This document shows positions 39,417 through 49,122 of a stretch of DNA of 64,000 nucleotides, in pieces (the stretch's first letter is position 1; every line of letters starts with the position of its first letter). The DNA is taken from NCBI RefSeq assembly GCF_019891395.1, contig NZ_CP078143.1:124001-188000 (forward strand), given 5' to 3'. The position numbers were made by a program, and so were the translations under genes. The DNA is from Nitratireductor kimnyeongensis. GTDB lineage: Bacteria > Pseudomonadota > Alphaproteobacteria > Rhizobiales > Rhizobiaceae. Under the pieces are notes generated by a model. The model saw only the letters and a program-made list of their open reading frames with translations, was not told the origin of the DNA and ran no database searches.

Positions 39417-41405
39417 TTATGCAGCGGCTGCCTTTGCAGCCTTCCGCTTGAGATCGGGCGGCGTTGCCTCTTCAGAGAGCATCGCAGTCACATCCGCGAG
39501 CGACATGGAAGCCTGATCGCGGCTGCCGAGGCGCCGGATATTGACGGTGCCCTCTTCCGCCTCACGCTTGCCGCAGACGAGAATGACCGGAACCTTGGCC
39601 AGCGAATGCTCGCGGACCTTGTAGTTGATCTTCTCGTTTCGCAGATCCGCTTCGGCAAGCAGCCCCGCTTCCTTCAGCGTCTCCGTCACTTTCAGCGCAT
39701 AGTCATCCGCGTCGGAGGTGATCGTCGCCACCACCACCTGCACCGGCGCAAACCAGAGCGGGAAATGTCCGGCATAGTTCTCGATCAAAATGCCAAGGAA
39801 GCGCTCCATCGAGCCGCAGATCGCCCGGTGAACCATCACTGGCTGCTTCTTCTCTGAATCCTGATCGATATAGAACGCGCCAAAGCGCTCCGGCAGATTG
39901 AAGTCGATCTGGGTCGTACCGCACTGCCACTGGCGGCCGATTGCATCCTTCAGCACATAGTCGAACTTCGGACCATAAAATGCCCCGTCGCCGGGATTGA
40001 TGGCCGTCTTGATGCGCCCGCCCGACTGTTCGGCGATCTGCACCAGAACCTTGCTCATGATCTCCTCGGCATGATCCCAGAGCGCGTCGGAACCAACACG
40101 CTTTTCGGGTCGGGTGGAGAAATAGACCGTGATTTCCTCAAAGCCGAAATCGGCATAGGTGGAGAGGATCAGATTGTTGATCTTCAGGCACTCGGCCGCA
40201 AGCTGCTCTTCCGTGCAGAAAATGTGTGCATCATCCTGCGTGAAGCCGCGAACGCGCATCAGCCCGTGCAGCGCGCCTGACGGCTCATAGCGGTGCACAT
40301 TCCCGAATTCGGCCAGCCGGATCGGCAGATCGCGATAGGATTTGAGGCCGTGCTTGAATATCTGAACGTGGCCGGGACAGTTCATCGGCTTCAGCGCGAA
40401 GGTGCGGGTGTCTTCCGCCTCGTCATCGGCGCACTCCACCTTGAACATGTTTTCCTTGTACCAGCCCCAGTGGCCAGACGTCTCCCACAGGCTCTTGTCG
40501 AGTACCTGCGGTGCGTTCACCTCATCATAGCCATCGGTCGCAAGCCTGCGACGCATGTAGCTCACAAGGTTCTGGAACATGCGCCAGCCCTTGGAGTGCC
40601 AGAAAACAACGCCCGGTCCCTCCTCCTGGAAATGGAAAAGGTCCATTTCGCGGCCAAGGCGGCGATGATCGCGTTTCTCGGCCTCTTCCAGCATGTGGAG
40701 ATACTGATCGAGCTCTTCCTGCGTCTGCCAGGCCGTTCCGTAGATGCGAGTGAGCATCGGATTTTTGGAATCGCCACGCCAATAGGCGCCGGCCACCTTC
40801 ATCAGCTTGAAAGCCTTGCCGATCTGGCCGGTGGAGACCATGTGTGGACCACGGCACAGGTCGAACCAGTCGCCCTGCGCGTAGATCTTGACGTCCTGAT
40901 CCTCGGGGATCGCGTCGATCAGTTCGACCTTGTAGCTCTCGCCTTTCTCAGCGAACACGTTCTTGGCCTTGTCGCGCGACCAGACTTCCTTGGTGAAAGG
41001 CTTGTTGCGCGCAATGATCTCCGCCATCTTCTTCTCGATGACCGGCAGGTCTTCGGGCGTGAAGGGTTCGTTGCGGGCGAAATCGTAATAGAATCCGTTC
41101 TCGATTACCGGACCGATGGTGACCTGGGTACCGGGCCACAATTCCTGCACGGCTTCGGCGAGCACATGCGCGGCATCGTGCCGGATCAGTTCCAGCGCGC
41201 GCGGGTCGTCGCGGGTGATGATCTCAAGATCGCCGGACATACCAACAGGGTCCGAAAGATCGCGCACCGTGCCATCGAGCGCATAGGCGACGGACTTCTT
41301 GGCGAGCGATTTTGAGATGCCGGCGGCTATGTCAGCGCCGGTCGTCGCCGCGTCATATTCGCGAACGGATCCATCGGGAAATTTTAGGGAAACGGCCTCG
41401 GCCAT
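39417..41405 (-). CDS. thrS: Threonyl-tRNA synthetase
   Basis: 662 residues. It has the N-terminal TGS domain ([14 protein letters not shown]), the editing domain with [17 protein letters not shown], the class II core with [23 protein letters not shown] (zinc Cys) and [13 protein letters not shown], and the anticodon-binding domain. The start at [12 protein letters not shown] follows AAGGAGAAGACTG; in-frame upstream codons to 41465 are not needed. It lies downstream of yidD on the same strand. The C-terminus ends in an alanine-rich tail. Confidence 0.97.
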   Translation of the reverse strand: MAEAVSLKFPDGSVREYDAATTGADIAAGISKSLAKKSVAYALDGTVRDLSDPVGMSGDLEIITRDDPRALELIRHDAAHVLAEAVQELWPGTQVTIGPVIENGFYYDFARNEPFTPEDLPVIEKKMAEIIARNKPFTKEVWSRDKAKNVFAEKGESYKVELIDAIPEDQDVKIYAQGDWFDLCRGPHMVSTGQIGKAFKLMKVAGAYWRGDSKNPMLTRIYGTAWQTQEELDQYLHMLEEAEKRDHRRLGREMDLFHFQEEGPGVVFWHSKGWRMFQNLVSYMRRRLATDGYDEVNAPQVLDKSLWETSGHWGWYKENMFKVECADDEAEDTRTFALKPMNCPGHVQIFKHGLKSYRDLPIRLAEFGNVHRYEPSGALHGLMRVRGFTQDDAHIFCTEEQLAAECLKINNLILSTYADFGFEEITVYFSTRPEKRVGSDALWDHAEEIMSKVLVQIAEQSGGRIKTAINPGDGAFYGPKFDYVLKDAIGRQWQCGTTQIDFNLPERFGAFYIDQDSEKKQPVMVHRAICGSMERFLGILIENYAGHFPLWFAPVQVVVATITSDADDYALKVTETLKEAGLLAEADLRNEKINYKVREHSLAKVPVILVCGKREAEEGTVNIRRLGSRDQASMSLADVTAMLSEEATPPDLKRKAAKAAAA

Positions 41406-41513
41406 CAGTCTTCTCCTTATCCAGTCCCGCCAACGAGCGCGGGTGGTCTTGGTGTTTGTGAGCAAGGGGCGTTTAGCGTCATCGGCGGATGGCGTAAACC
41501 CCTTTCAGCGCGT

Positions 41514-41831
41514 TCAAGGCCGCCAGTAGCGCCAGGGTGTCCACCATTTCAGGCGGTCGGCCAGATGATCCGGAACCGGATCGACACCATGGGTCCCGCC
41601 CGGCCCACACCGAGCCACGCGGAAAAGTCCCATCCAACCGCCAGCCCATAAGCCATGCCGGGCGATTGCCTCATAGGCATATTCCGAACATGTAGGGAAA
41701 TGCCGGCAGGAATTGCCGATGAAACCAGACAGAGTAAGCTGGTAGGATCGCACCAAAGCCGTACCCACAACGCGCCCCGGGGTCTTCGGCCAGGGCCCCT
41801 GCCAATTGCGGCTTCGCACGGTTGGGGCCAT
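41514..41831 (-). CDS. yidD: Membrane protein insertion efficiency factor YidD
   Basis: 105 residues. The family core is RSYQLTLSGFIGNSCRHFPTCSEYAYEAIARHGLWAGGWMG with the conserved Cys residues and RVARCGPGGTHGVDPVP. It is a small amphipathic inner-membrane protein that supports YidC. The ATG at 41831 starts 4 bases after the Fe-S scaffold stop. No strong ribosome binding site is visible, so translation may be coupled. Confidence 0.93.
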   Translation of the reverse strand: MAPTVRSRNWQGPWPKTPGRVVGTALVRSYQLTLSGFIGNSCRHFPTCSEYAYEAIARHGLWAGGWMGLFRVARCGPGGTHGVDPVPDHLADRLKWWTPWRYWRP

Positions 41832-41835
41832 TTGA

Positions 41836-42282
41836 TCAGGCGGCAGCGCCAGCGCGCGCCTTCTCGATCTGGTCGATTGCATCCACCACCGCATCGAAAG
41901 TCAAAAGCGTCGAGGCGTGCCGCGCCTTGTAACCCCGCACCGGCTCCAGATATTTCAGGTCCTCGAAACGGCCGGCTGGTGGCGCGCCCTCTTCCTTCAG
42001 CATGGCGTACATCTGATCGCGGACGTGTCGCAACTCGTCAAACTTCGCTCCCACCACATGAGCGGCCATGATCGACGATGAAGCCTGCCCAAGAGCGCAG
42101 GCTTTTACCTCATGTGCGAAATCGACAACCGTATCATTTTCGACCCTGAGGTCGATCAAGACCGTCGAACCACAGAGTTTGGAATGTGCCTTCGCGGAAG
42201 CATCCGGTGCTTCCAACCGCCCTATCCGCTGAATATTGCCGGCAAAACCAAGAATTTTCGCGTTGTAGACGTCGTCGAGCAT
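41836..42282 (-). CDS. IscU/SufU-like iron-sulfur cluster scaffold protein
   Basis: 148 residues of the NifU N-terminal fold. The first two cluster ligands are seen as Cys37 (SKLCGST) and Cys62 (KACALGQASSS). The third usual Cys is replaced by histidine (YKARHASTLLTFDAV, His122), and the Asp next to the first Cys of IscU (CGD) is a Ser here. The sequence is otherwise coherent, so this may be the normal form of a rhizobial subfamily. The start at MLDDVYNAKILG matches family N-termini. It is first of an operon with yidD. Confidence 0.85.
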   Translation of the reverse strand: MLDDVYNAKILGFAGNIQRIGRLEAPDASAKAHSKLCGSTVLIDLRVENDTVVDFAHEVKACALGQASSSIMAAHVVGAKFDELRHVRDQMYAMLKEEGAPPAGRFEDLKYLEPVRGYKARHASTLLTFDAVVDAIDQIEKARAGAAA

Positions 42283-42524
42283 AGAATTTCCGTTCTGCCG
42301 CGACCGAAACACATCAAAGTCGCTTCGGCACCTTCCCTTCTGCTTCAAGCCACATATATAATGAACGCTGTGGGCCCGCGACAAGGCATGATGCCATTGT
42401 GGGTACCAGTTTCGTGCACGCCGCTGTCGGGCCGGGCTGAGATTTTTCTCCATTACCCGCTGGATAAGGCCGTGAACCGTTCAACTCGTCCCTGCCGAGA
42501 CAGGGACTACGGGAGACGCCTTCT

Positions 42525-43190
42525 ATGGACGCTGTTATCAAGAACTTTCCGCCTCATGCCGAAAAGGGTGAGAAAATCGCGGAGACAAAATCTTACATGG
42601 ACAAGCCGGCCACCGATCGTCCATCTCAGGAAGAGGTGGAGAACGCCGTGCGCACCCTTCTGCGCTGGACCGGTGACGACATCGCCCGTGAAGGCCTGAT
42701 CGAAACGCCCAAGCGTGTGGCCAAAGCCTACCGCGAAATGTTCTCCGGTTACGACCAGTGCCCCGCCGAGGAACTGGGGCGAACTTTTGAAGAGGTGCAG
42801 GGCTACAACGATATGGTCCTCATCAAGGACATCTCGTTCCACTCGCACTGCGAGCATCACATGGTGCCCATCATCGGAAAGGCACATGTGGCCTATTTAC
42901 CGGATGGAAAAGTGGTCGGCCTGTCCAAGATCGCCCGCGTGGTCGATATTTTCGCACGCCGCCTGCAGACGCAGGAAGCCATGACGGCACAGATCGCCCA
43001 TGTCATTCAGGATGTCCTGAAACCGCGCGGCGTGGCCGTGCTGGTCGAGGCAGAACACATGTGCATGGCCATGCGTGGCATCCGCAAGCAAGGCTCCGTG
43101 ACGCTCACCACCACGTTTACGGGAGCATATAGGGAAGATCTTCAAGAGCAGGCGCGCTTCATGACCATGCTGCGGGACAATCACCGCTGA
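42525..43190 (+). CDS. folE: GTP cyclohydrolase I
   Basis: 221 residues. It converts GTP to dihydroneopterin triphosphate for folate synthesis. The zinc and active-site motif is [21 protein letters not shown], followed by [21 protein letters not shown] and the C-terminal [17 protein letters not shown]. The ATG follows GGGAG. It overlaps hisI by one base (TGATG), so translation is coupled. Confidence 0.97.
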   Translation: MDAVIKNFPPHAEKGEKIAETKSYMDKPATDRPSQEEVENAVRTLLRWTGDDIAREGLIETPKRVAKAYREMFSGYDQCPAEELGRTFEEVQGYNDMVLIKDISFHSHCEHHMVPIIGKAHVAYLPDGKVVGLSKIARVVDIFARRLQTQEAMTAQIAHVIQDVLKPRGVAVLVEAEHMCMAMRGIRKQGSVTLTTTFTGAYREDLQEQARFMTMLRDNHR

Positions 43191-43639
43191 TGACGACCAC
43201 CTTGAGTTTTCCTCCAGCCCCATCCGACAAAGCCGCGCTTGAAGAAGGCGCGGCTTTTTCGCCGCGCTTTGATGCCAACGGCCTTCTTACGGCGGTTGTG
43301 ACGGATGCCGAAACGAATGCGCTCCTGATGGTTGCACACATGAATGCCGAGGCATTGGCAATGACATTGGAAACCGGCATTGCCCATTATTGGTCGCGCT
43401 CGCGAGGCAAGCTCTGGAAGAAGGGCGAGACCTCCGGCAACGTCCAGCACATTGTCTCCATCGCCACGGACTGCGATCAGGATGCGGTCCATCTGAGCGT
43501 GAAGGTTGCGGGCGACGGTGCGACCTGCCACACCGGTCGTCGATCCTGTTTCTACAGGAACGTGTCGGTGCGTGAGGGCAAAGCCGTTCTCATCGACCTC
43601 GGCATGAAGCCCTTGGATCATAAAGACGGACGCGCTTGA
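43190..43639 (+). CDS. hisI: Phosphoribosyl-AMP cyclohydrolase
   Basis: 149 residues. It opens the purine ring of phosphoribosyl-AMP in histidine synthesis. Motifs: [49 protein letters not shown] (metal-binding Asp) and [13 protein letters not shown] (zinc Cys). It is the stand-alone HisI form without a HisE domain. Starts within the folE stop. Confidence 0.97.
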   Translation: MTTTLSFPPAPSDKAALEEGAAFSPRFDANGLLTAVVTDAETNALLMVAHMNAEALAMTLETGIAHYWSRSRGKLWKKGETSGNVQHIVSIATDCDQDAVHLSVKVAGDGATCHTGRRSCFYRNVSVREGKAVLIDLGMKPLDHKDGRA

Positions 43640-43830
43640 CCAAAAGTCGGTCTCGATTTCTTGATCGGCCGCGGCGTAGACTTTCCGTTCGGGAGCGCAC
43701 ATCTAGAGTCTGGCATATCCGCATGTTCCCCGGTGAGGCAGCGTTGAACCGTTCGGTTCGCCAAAGCGACGCACATTCACCAATTTGATACAGTTCCCGG
43801 GCATGATGCCGTGGGGACGAGGAGATGATC

Positions 43831-44811
43831 ATGCTCGATTGGGCATCTCTACGCAGAAAGCAAGACAGCAGGCAGGGCGACCTGGGTTCGCGTGAGCCAC
43901 CCGTGGCCGAGCGGATGCCTGCACCAAATCCTCACAACGGTATTGCACTTGCACTGGGCGGCGGCGCTGCACGCGGCTGGGCTCATATCGGTGTCCTGCG
44001 CGCTCTCGACGAAGCGAACATCCCCATCGGCATGATTGCCGGCACCTCCATAGGCGCGCTGGTGGGCGGTTGTTATCTGGCGGGCAAACTGGATGAACTG
44101 GAAGATTTCGCGCGCTCCCTGACCAAGCGGCGCATCTTCGGATTGCTGGATATCAATTTCGGCGGCAGCGGCCTGTTCGGAGGGATGAAGCTCACGGCCC
44201 GCATGGAAGAACATCTAAGGGGCGTGACCTTTGATGATCTCTCAAAGCCGTTTGTCTGCGTCGCTGCCGAAATTCGCACCGGCCACGAAATCTGGCTATC
44301 GAGCGGATCGCTGATCACAGCAATGCGAGCCTCATATGCACTGCCCGGCGTTTTCGAACCCGTCACCTGCAACGGCCGGGTGCTTGTGGATGGTGCGCTG
44401 GTCAACCCGGTGCCTGTTTCGGCCTGCCGATCCTATGAGCAGCCTCTCGTCATGGCCGTCAATCTTCACTACGACCTGTTCGGACGCGCGGCAGTCATCA
44501 AGCACGCAGCCGATATGCCTCGGGAATCGGAGCAAATCGAAAAAGCTCCGCTTGTGGTCGAGAAAGGTCCGCATCAGCGTGATCAGCGGCTTGGCATTAC
44601 CGGCGTAATGGTCGAAGCCTTCAACATCATTCAGGATCGAATTTCGCGCGCGCGGATGGCGGGCGACCCGCCCGATCTTTCGCTTCAGCCCAAGCTCGGC
44701 CACATCGGCCTTACCGAGTTCCACCGTGCCGATGAAGCCATTGCGATCGGATACGAGACCACCCAGGCCCGCCTCTCCGAGCTCGACCGGATCATCACCG
44801 TTCTGGGGTGA
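43831..44811 (+). CDS. Patatin-like phospholipase (RssA-like)
   Basis: About 326 residues. The oxyanion motif GGGAARGWAHIG, the nucleophile elbow GTSIGAL and the Asp of DGALVNPVP complete the Ser-Asp dyad of bacterial patatins. No signal peptide, so it is cytoplasmic or membrane-associated. The ATG at 43831 is 6 bases after GGAG; the ATG at 43825 overlaps that site. Substrate is probably a lysophospholipid or other ester, but this is not testable here. Confidence 0.88.
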   Translation: MLDWASLRRKQDSRQGDLGSREPPVAERMPAPNPHNGIALALGGGAARGWAHIGVLRALDEANIPIGMIAGTSIGALVGGCYLAGKLDELEDFARSLTKRRIFGLLDINFGGSGLFGGMKLTARMEEHLRGVTFDDLSKPFVCVAAEIRTGHEIWLSSGSLITAMRASYALPGVFEPVTCNGRVLVDGALVNPVPVSACRSYEQPLVMAVNLHYDLFGRAAVIKHAADMPRESEQIEKAPLVVEKGPHQRDQRLGITGVMVEAFNIIQDRISRARMAGDPPDLSLQPKLGHIGLTEFHRADEAIAIGYETTQARLSELDRIITVLG

Positions 44812-44820
44812 CCCGCTCTT

Positions 44821-46602
44821 TCATGCGCTCGCCGCATCCTGAAGCCGCATCTGGATGCGCTTCGTGCCGTTCCAGTGATTGACCGCCAAAGTTCCCGCAA
44901 CATGGATCGTCGCACCGCGATTGGCGAAAAGGAAATTGCCAAGATCGGTCTCGGCAGCCCGGAAGGCAATGGCCTCCATACGCGTGCCTGTTTGCGAGCG
45001 CAAATCGACCCGGACATGTCCGTTGCCCACGATACGCGCATCGGCAAGGCGATGGCGCGGCAGCGCCATAACCGGCGTCGGATGACCCGAGCCAAATGGC
45101 CCTGCAGTCTCCAACGCGTCAAGCAGCGCAAGGTTCGCGCCATCGGCAGAGAGCGCCGCATCGATCTTCAGGCTTTCCGCGTCCCGTAGTTTCTTTACGG
45201 CATCGGCCGCTCGCTCTTCGAAAAACGCCCGAAGTGGGCCAAGCTTACCGCGCTCGATGGTAATGCCGGCAGCCATGGCATGGCCGCCGCCTTTGACCAA
45301 CAGCCCCTCGGAGACCGCTTCCCGAACGATCTTGCCCAGGTCGAAACCCGCAATGGAACGCCCCGACCCCGTTCCTTTGCCGCTTGGATCGAAAGCGATC
45401 GCAAAGGTCGGACGCCTTGCGTGATCCTTGAGACGAGAGGCCAGAAGCCCGACAATACCCGGATGCCAGCGGTCGCTTGCCGTAACCAGCACGGCAGGCC
45501 CCTCTCCCGCCATCAATTCGGCGTCCGCCTCAGCCTTCGCCTCCGCAAGCATCACCGTTTCCATGTCTTGACGCTCGGTGTTCAGCCGGTCGAGTGTCTC
45601 TGCGATTTTCGCGGCTTCGGCCAGATCGTCGCTGGCGAGCAGATTGCTGCCCAACGCCGCGTTGCCGATACGGCCACCCGCATTGATGCGCGGCCCGATC
45701 ATGAAGCCGAGATGGTAGGGGTTGAGCGGTTCGCCAATGCGCGACACGCGCGCCAGTGCGGCAAGCCCAGGTGTTTTCATCTGACGTGCAGCAAGTAGCC
45801 CCTTCACCACGAAGGCGCGGTTGACGCCCACCAACGGCACCACATCGCACACTGTTCCCAGTGCAACGAGATCGAGAAGCCCCAAAAGATCCGGCGGCGC
45901 CTTGGCCGCGCCATGCTGCCGGAGACATTTGACCGTTTGTACCAGAGCAAGAAACACAACACCGGCGGCACACAAGAAACCTTGCCCCGAAAGGTCATCC
46001 TCCCGGTTCGGGTTCACGACCGCGACCGCCTCCGGCAAATCGCCGCCTACCTGGTGATGATCGAGCACCACAACATCGGCGCCCGCTTCCGTCGCTGCAG
46101 CAATCGCCGCAGCACTGTTGACACCGCAGTCAACAGTGACAATCAGGCTCGCCCTGCCGGCAAGCTCTCTCATCGCCTCGGGATTTGGTCCATAGCCTTC
46201 GAAGATCCTGTCCGGAATGTAGATTTCGGATGCAATGCCGTAGTGCGCCAGAAAGCGCTTCATCATGGCCGAGGAAACAGCGCCATCGACATCGTAGTCG
46301 CCGAAGATCGCGACCCTCTCGCCGTGCTGAACAGCGCGAGCCAGCCTTTCGGCGGCTTTCTCCATGTCGGTCAAACTCGCTGGATCGGGGAGGAGATCAC
46401 GAATTGTCGGGTCGAGAAACCGCTTGGCCTCGTCCATCTCCACCCCACGCCCAGCCAGAACCCGTGCAACGATTTCAGGAATGCCATGGGTCTGTGCCAT
46501 CGCCAACGCGACATTCTCGCCGCGCAGGTCGAGCCGGTGCTCCCACGCAAGGCCGCGTGCCGAGTGCCGCACATCCAGGAAATATCGCTTGTCGCCAGTC
46601 AT
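44821..46602 (-). CDS. recJ: Single-stranded-DNA-specific exonuclease RecJ
   Basis: 593 residues. It has the DHH phosphoesterase motifs IFGDYDVDGAVSS, LIVTVDCGVNS and VVLDHHQVGG, the DHHA1 motif KGGGHAMAAGITI and a C-terminal OB-like domain. It digests single-stranded DNA 5' to 3' in recombination and mismatch repair. It lies 51 bases after glpX in the lipoprotein-aminotransferase-hom-glpX-recJ series, all on this strand. Confidence 0.95.
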   Translation of the reverse strand: MTGDKRYFLDVRHSARGLAWEHRLDLRGENVALAMAQTHGIPEIVARVLAGRGVEMDEAKRFLDPTIRDLLPDPASLTDMEKAAERLARAVQHGERVAIFGDYDVDGAVSSAMMKRFLAHYGIASEIYIPDRIFEGYGPNPEAMRELAGRASLIVTVDCGVNSAAAIAAATEAGADVVVLDHHQVGGDLPEAVAVVNPNREDDLSGQGFLCAAGVVFLALVQTVKCLRQHGAAKAPPDLLGLLDLVALGTVCDVVPLVGVNRAFVVKGLLAARQMKTPGLAALARVSRIGEPLNPYHLGFMIGPRINAGGRIGNAALGSNLLASDDLAEAAKIAETLDRLNTERQDMETVMLAEAKAEADAELMAGEGPAVLVTASDRWHPGIVGLLASRLKDHARRPTFAIAFDPSGKGTGSGRSIAGFDLGKIVREAVSEGLLVKGGGHAMAAGITIERGKLGPLRAFFEERAADAVKKLRDAESLKIDAALSADGANLALLDALETAGPFGSGHPTPVMALPRHRLADARIVGNGHVRVDLRSQTGTRMEAIAFRAAETDLGNFLFANRGATIHVAGTLAVNHWNGTKRIQMRLQDAASA

Positions 46603-46653
46603 CGCCGACTAGGTTTCACAGAGGACGAAGAATGGCAAGCGGCCTCGAGGTTC

Positions 46654-47631
46654 TCAGAACTTGTCCAGGTCCTGATGGCGGGCGATGATTTCGCGCACCG
46701 TCTGAGAGGAGGAACGCATGACGATGGTGTGCGTGGATATCTGGTCGCGGCCGAACTTGACGCCGGAAAGCAGATTCCCGTCCGTCACACCGGTTGCGGC
46801 AAACAATACATCGCCCTTGGCCATCTCATCCATGCGATAGACCTTCTTCGGGTCGGAAATGCCCATCTTTTCCGCGCGCGCGATTTTCTCCTCGGTATTG
46901 AGCTGCAGGCGTCCCTGCATCTGCCCACCAATACAGCGCAGCGCTGCCGCCGCCAGAACGCCCTCGGGCGCACCACCAATGCCAAGATAGATATCGATAC
47001 CGGTTTCATCCGGATCAGTCGTGTGAATCACGCCGGCCACGTCACCATCGCCGATCAGTCGGATCGCCGCACCCGTTCCGCGCACCTCCTCGATCAGACG
47101 CGCATGGCGGGGTCGGTCGAGAATGCAGGCCGTGATCTCGTTGATCGGCACACCCTTGGCCTTTGCCAACGCCTCGATGTTTTCAACGGCAGGTGCGTCG
47201 AGATCCACGACGCCCTCAGGATAACCGGGACCGACAGCGATCTTTTCCATGTAGACGTCAGGCGCATAAAGCAGACTGCCGCGCTCGGCGATGGCGATGA
47301 CCGCCAGCGAGTTGGGGAGGTTTTTCGCGCAGATCGTGGTTCCCTCAAGCGGATCGAGCGCAATATCGACCTCGGGCCCCTCGCCCACACCCACTTCTTC
47401 TCCAATATAGAGCATCGGCGCTTCGTCGCGCTCGCCCTCGCCGATCACCACCGTGCCCTTGATCGGCAAACGGTTGAGCTCCGAACGCATGGCATCAACG
47501 GCCACCTGATCCGCCGCTTTCTCGTCGCCACGGCCCCGTAGCCTTGCCGCAGCAACAGCCGCGCGCTCCGTCACACGAACGAGTTCCAGTGTGAGAATGC
47601 GGTCGAGACCCGCCTGCGTGGCTTTCAACAT
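46654..47631 (-). CDS. glpX: Fructose-1,6-bisphosphatase class II
   Basis: 325 residues. The class II signature includes VVIGEGERDEAPMLYIGEEVG and ALDPLEGTTICAKNLPNSLA (metal-binding Asp and Glu). It dephosphorylates fructose-1,6-bisphosphate in gluconeogenesis. The ATG follows AGGATCTGG. It is directly upstream of recJ and downstream of hom. Confidence 0.96.
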   Translation of the reverse strand: MLKATQAGLDRILTLELVRVTERAAVAAARLRGRGDEKAADQVAVDAMRSELNRLPIKGTVVIGEGERDEAPMLYIGEEVGVGEGPEVDIALDPLEGTTICAKNLPNSLAVIAIAERGSLLYAPDVYMEKIAVGPGYPEGVVDLDAPAVENIEALAKAKGVPINEITACILDRPRHARLIEEVRGTGAAIRLIGDGDVAGVIHTTDPDETGIDIYLGIGGAPEGVLAAAALRCIGGQMQGRLQLNTEEKIARAEKMGISDPKKVYRMDEMAKGDVLFAATGVTDGNLLSGVKFGRDQISTHTIVMRSSSQTVREIIARHQDLDKF

Positions 47632-47768
47632 GTATCCAGATCCTGATGTTCACCACCTTCCATGGGCGGCGGCTTCTTGTGACAAAGACGGCGCGGCACG
47701 GCAAGACCCCGGCCGCCCCGTCAAAAACATGAATCGATTGAATAAATGTGACAGGCTCGAAATGTGCG

Positions 47769-49082
47769 TCAGGCTGCCCGCTCGATGCGGATAACTTGCG
47801 GCTTGTCCACGAGATGACCGTCCTTCATCACACCATCGACTGCCTTGCGGACGGCTGCTTCGGTCGTCTCGTGGGTCACGAGAATCACATTCTTCTGCTC
47901 GTCCGGCAAGCCGCCATCAGCATGCTGGACGATCGATTCGAGCGAAATGTCATTGTCAGCCATACGCTTGGCAATGGCCGCGAAGACACCGGCCCGGTCA
48001 TGCACAGTCATGCGGATGAAATAGCCCCCTTCATGTGAGCGCATACGCGCCCGCTTGTAGGGTTTCAGCTTGGCAGCGGGTCGCCCGAAAACCGGACCGT
48101 GCTGAAAACCCGGGCGGCTTTTCGCAATGTCGGCCATATCGCCGATGACCGCGGAGGCCGTTGCATTTCCTCCCGCGCCGGGTCCCGAAAGCAGAAGCTC
48201 GCCAAGTACATCCGTCTCAATCGCCACGGCATTGGTCACACCATGGACCTGCGCGATGACAGATTGCGTCGGCACCATGGTGGGGTGAACTCGCTGCTCG
48301 ATCCCGCTGTCGGTCTTGACGGCCACACCCAGGAGCTTGATCCGGTAACCAAGCTCGCTGGCTGCGCGGATATCAGCCTGACTGATATTTGAGATACCCT
48401 CCATATAGATATCGTCAGCAGAGATCTTGCACCCAAAGGCGAGGCTGGTCAGGATTGAAAGCTTGTGAGCAGTGTCATGGCCTTCAATGTCGAAGGTCGG
48501 ATCGGCTTCGGCATATCCAAGGCGCTGCGCTTCTGTAAGACAGTCCTCGAAGGAAAGCCCCTCTTCTTCCATGCGTGTCAGAATGTAGTTTGCCGTGCCG
48601 TTCATGATGCCGAACACACGGCTCACTTCATTGCCGGCAAGCGCCTCGCGCATGGTTTTGATAACGGGGATGCCGCCGGCGACCGCGGCTTCATAGTTGA
48701 GAAGAACGCCCTTCTCCTCCGCGATCGCGGCCAGCGCGACACCGTGTTTGGAGAGCAGCGCCTTGTTTGCGGTCACCACGTGGCGCCCGGCCTCCAATGC
48801 CGCCTTCACCGCATCGTAAGCCGCACCACTGTCGCCACCGATCAGTTCCACGAAAACGTCGATCTCGGCCGACCCGGCCAATTCGACCGGATTGTCGAAC
48901 CATTGCGCGTTACCGAGTTCGATGCCGCGGTCGCGATTGCGGTCGCGTGCTGAAACCGCGGTCAGTGCCATCGTGCGTCCGCATTGCCTGGTCAGTTCCG
49001 CTTCCTTGTCCGTCATGCAACGCACGACAGAGGCGCCTACGGTTCCCAAACCCGCAATTCCAATACGCAACGCTTCGGCCAT
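47769..49082 (-). CDS. hom: Homoserine dehydrogenase
   Basis: 437 residues. N-terminal NAD(P) fold (LRIGIAGLGTVGASVV), the catalytic domain with MNGTANYILTRMEEEGLSF and LGYAEADPTFDIEGHDTAHKL, and a C-terminal ACT domain (about 355-437, RMTVHDRAGVFAAIAKRMADN) for threonine feedback. It makes homoserine for Met and Thr synthesis. The start MAEALRIGIAG has AAGGAG 11 bases upstream. It is 40 bases after the aminotransferase gene and probably cotranscribed. Confidence 0.96.
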   Translation of the reverse strand: MAEALRIGIAGLGTVGASVVRCMTDKEAELTRQCGRTMALTAVSARDRNRDRGIELGNAQWFDNPVELAGSAEIDVFVELIGGDSGAAYDAVKAALEAGRHVVTANKALLSKHGVALAAIAEEKGVLLNYEAAVAGGIPVIKTMREALAGNEVSRVFGIMNGTANYILTRMEEEGLSFEDCLTEAQRLGYAEADPTFDIEGHDTAHKLSILTSLAFGCKISADDIYMEGISNISQADIRAASELGYRIKLLGVAVKTDSGIEQRVHPTMVPTQSVIAQVHGVTNAVAIETDVLGELLLSGPGAGGNATASAVIGDMADIAKSRPGFQHGPVFGRPAAKLKPYKRARMRSHEGGYFIRMTVHDRAGVFAAIAKRMADNDISLESIVQHADGGLPDEQKNVILVTHETTEAAVRKAVDGVMKDGHLVDKPQVIRIERAA

Positions 49083-49122
49083 GATGCGGCGTGCTCCTTC
49101 TCGATCGTTCAGTGAATAAGAC

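Noticed and set aside
45913..47541. Plus-strand frame opposite recJ and glpX
   Set aside because: Runs antisense across two genes with clear catalytic motifs, with no ribosome binding site or domain of its own.
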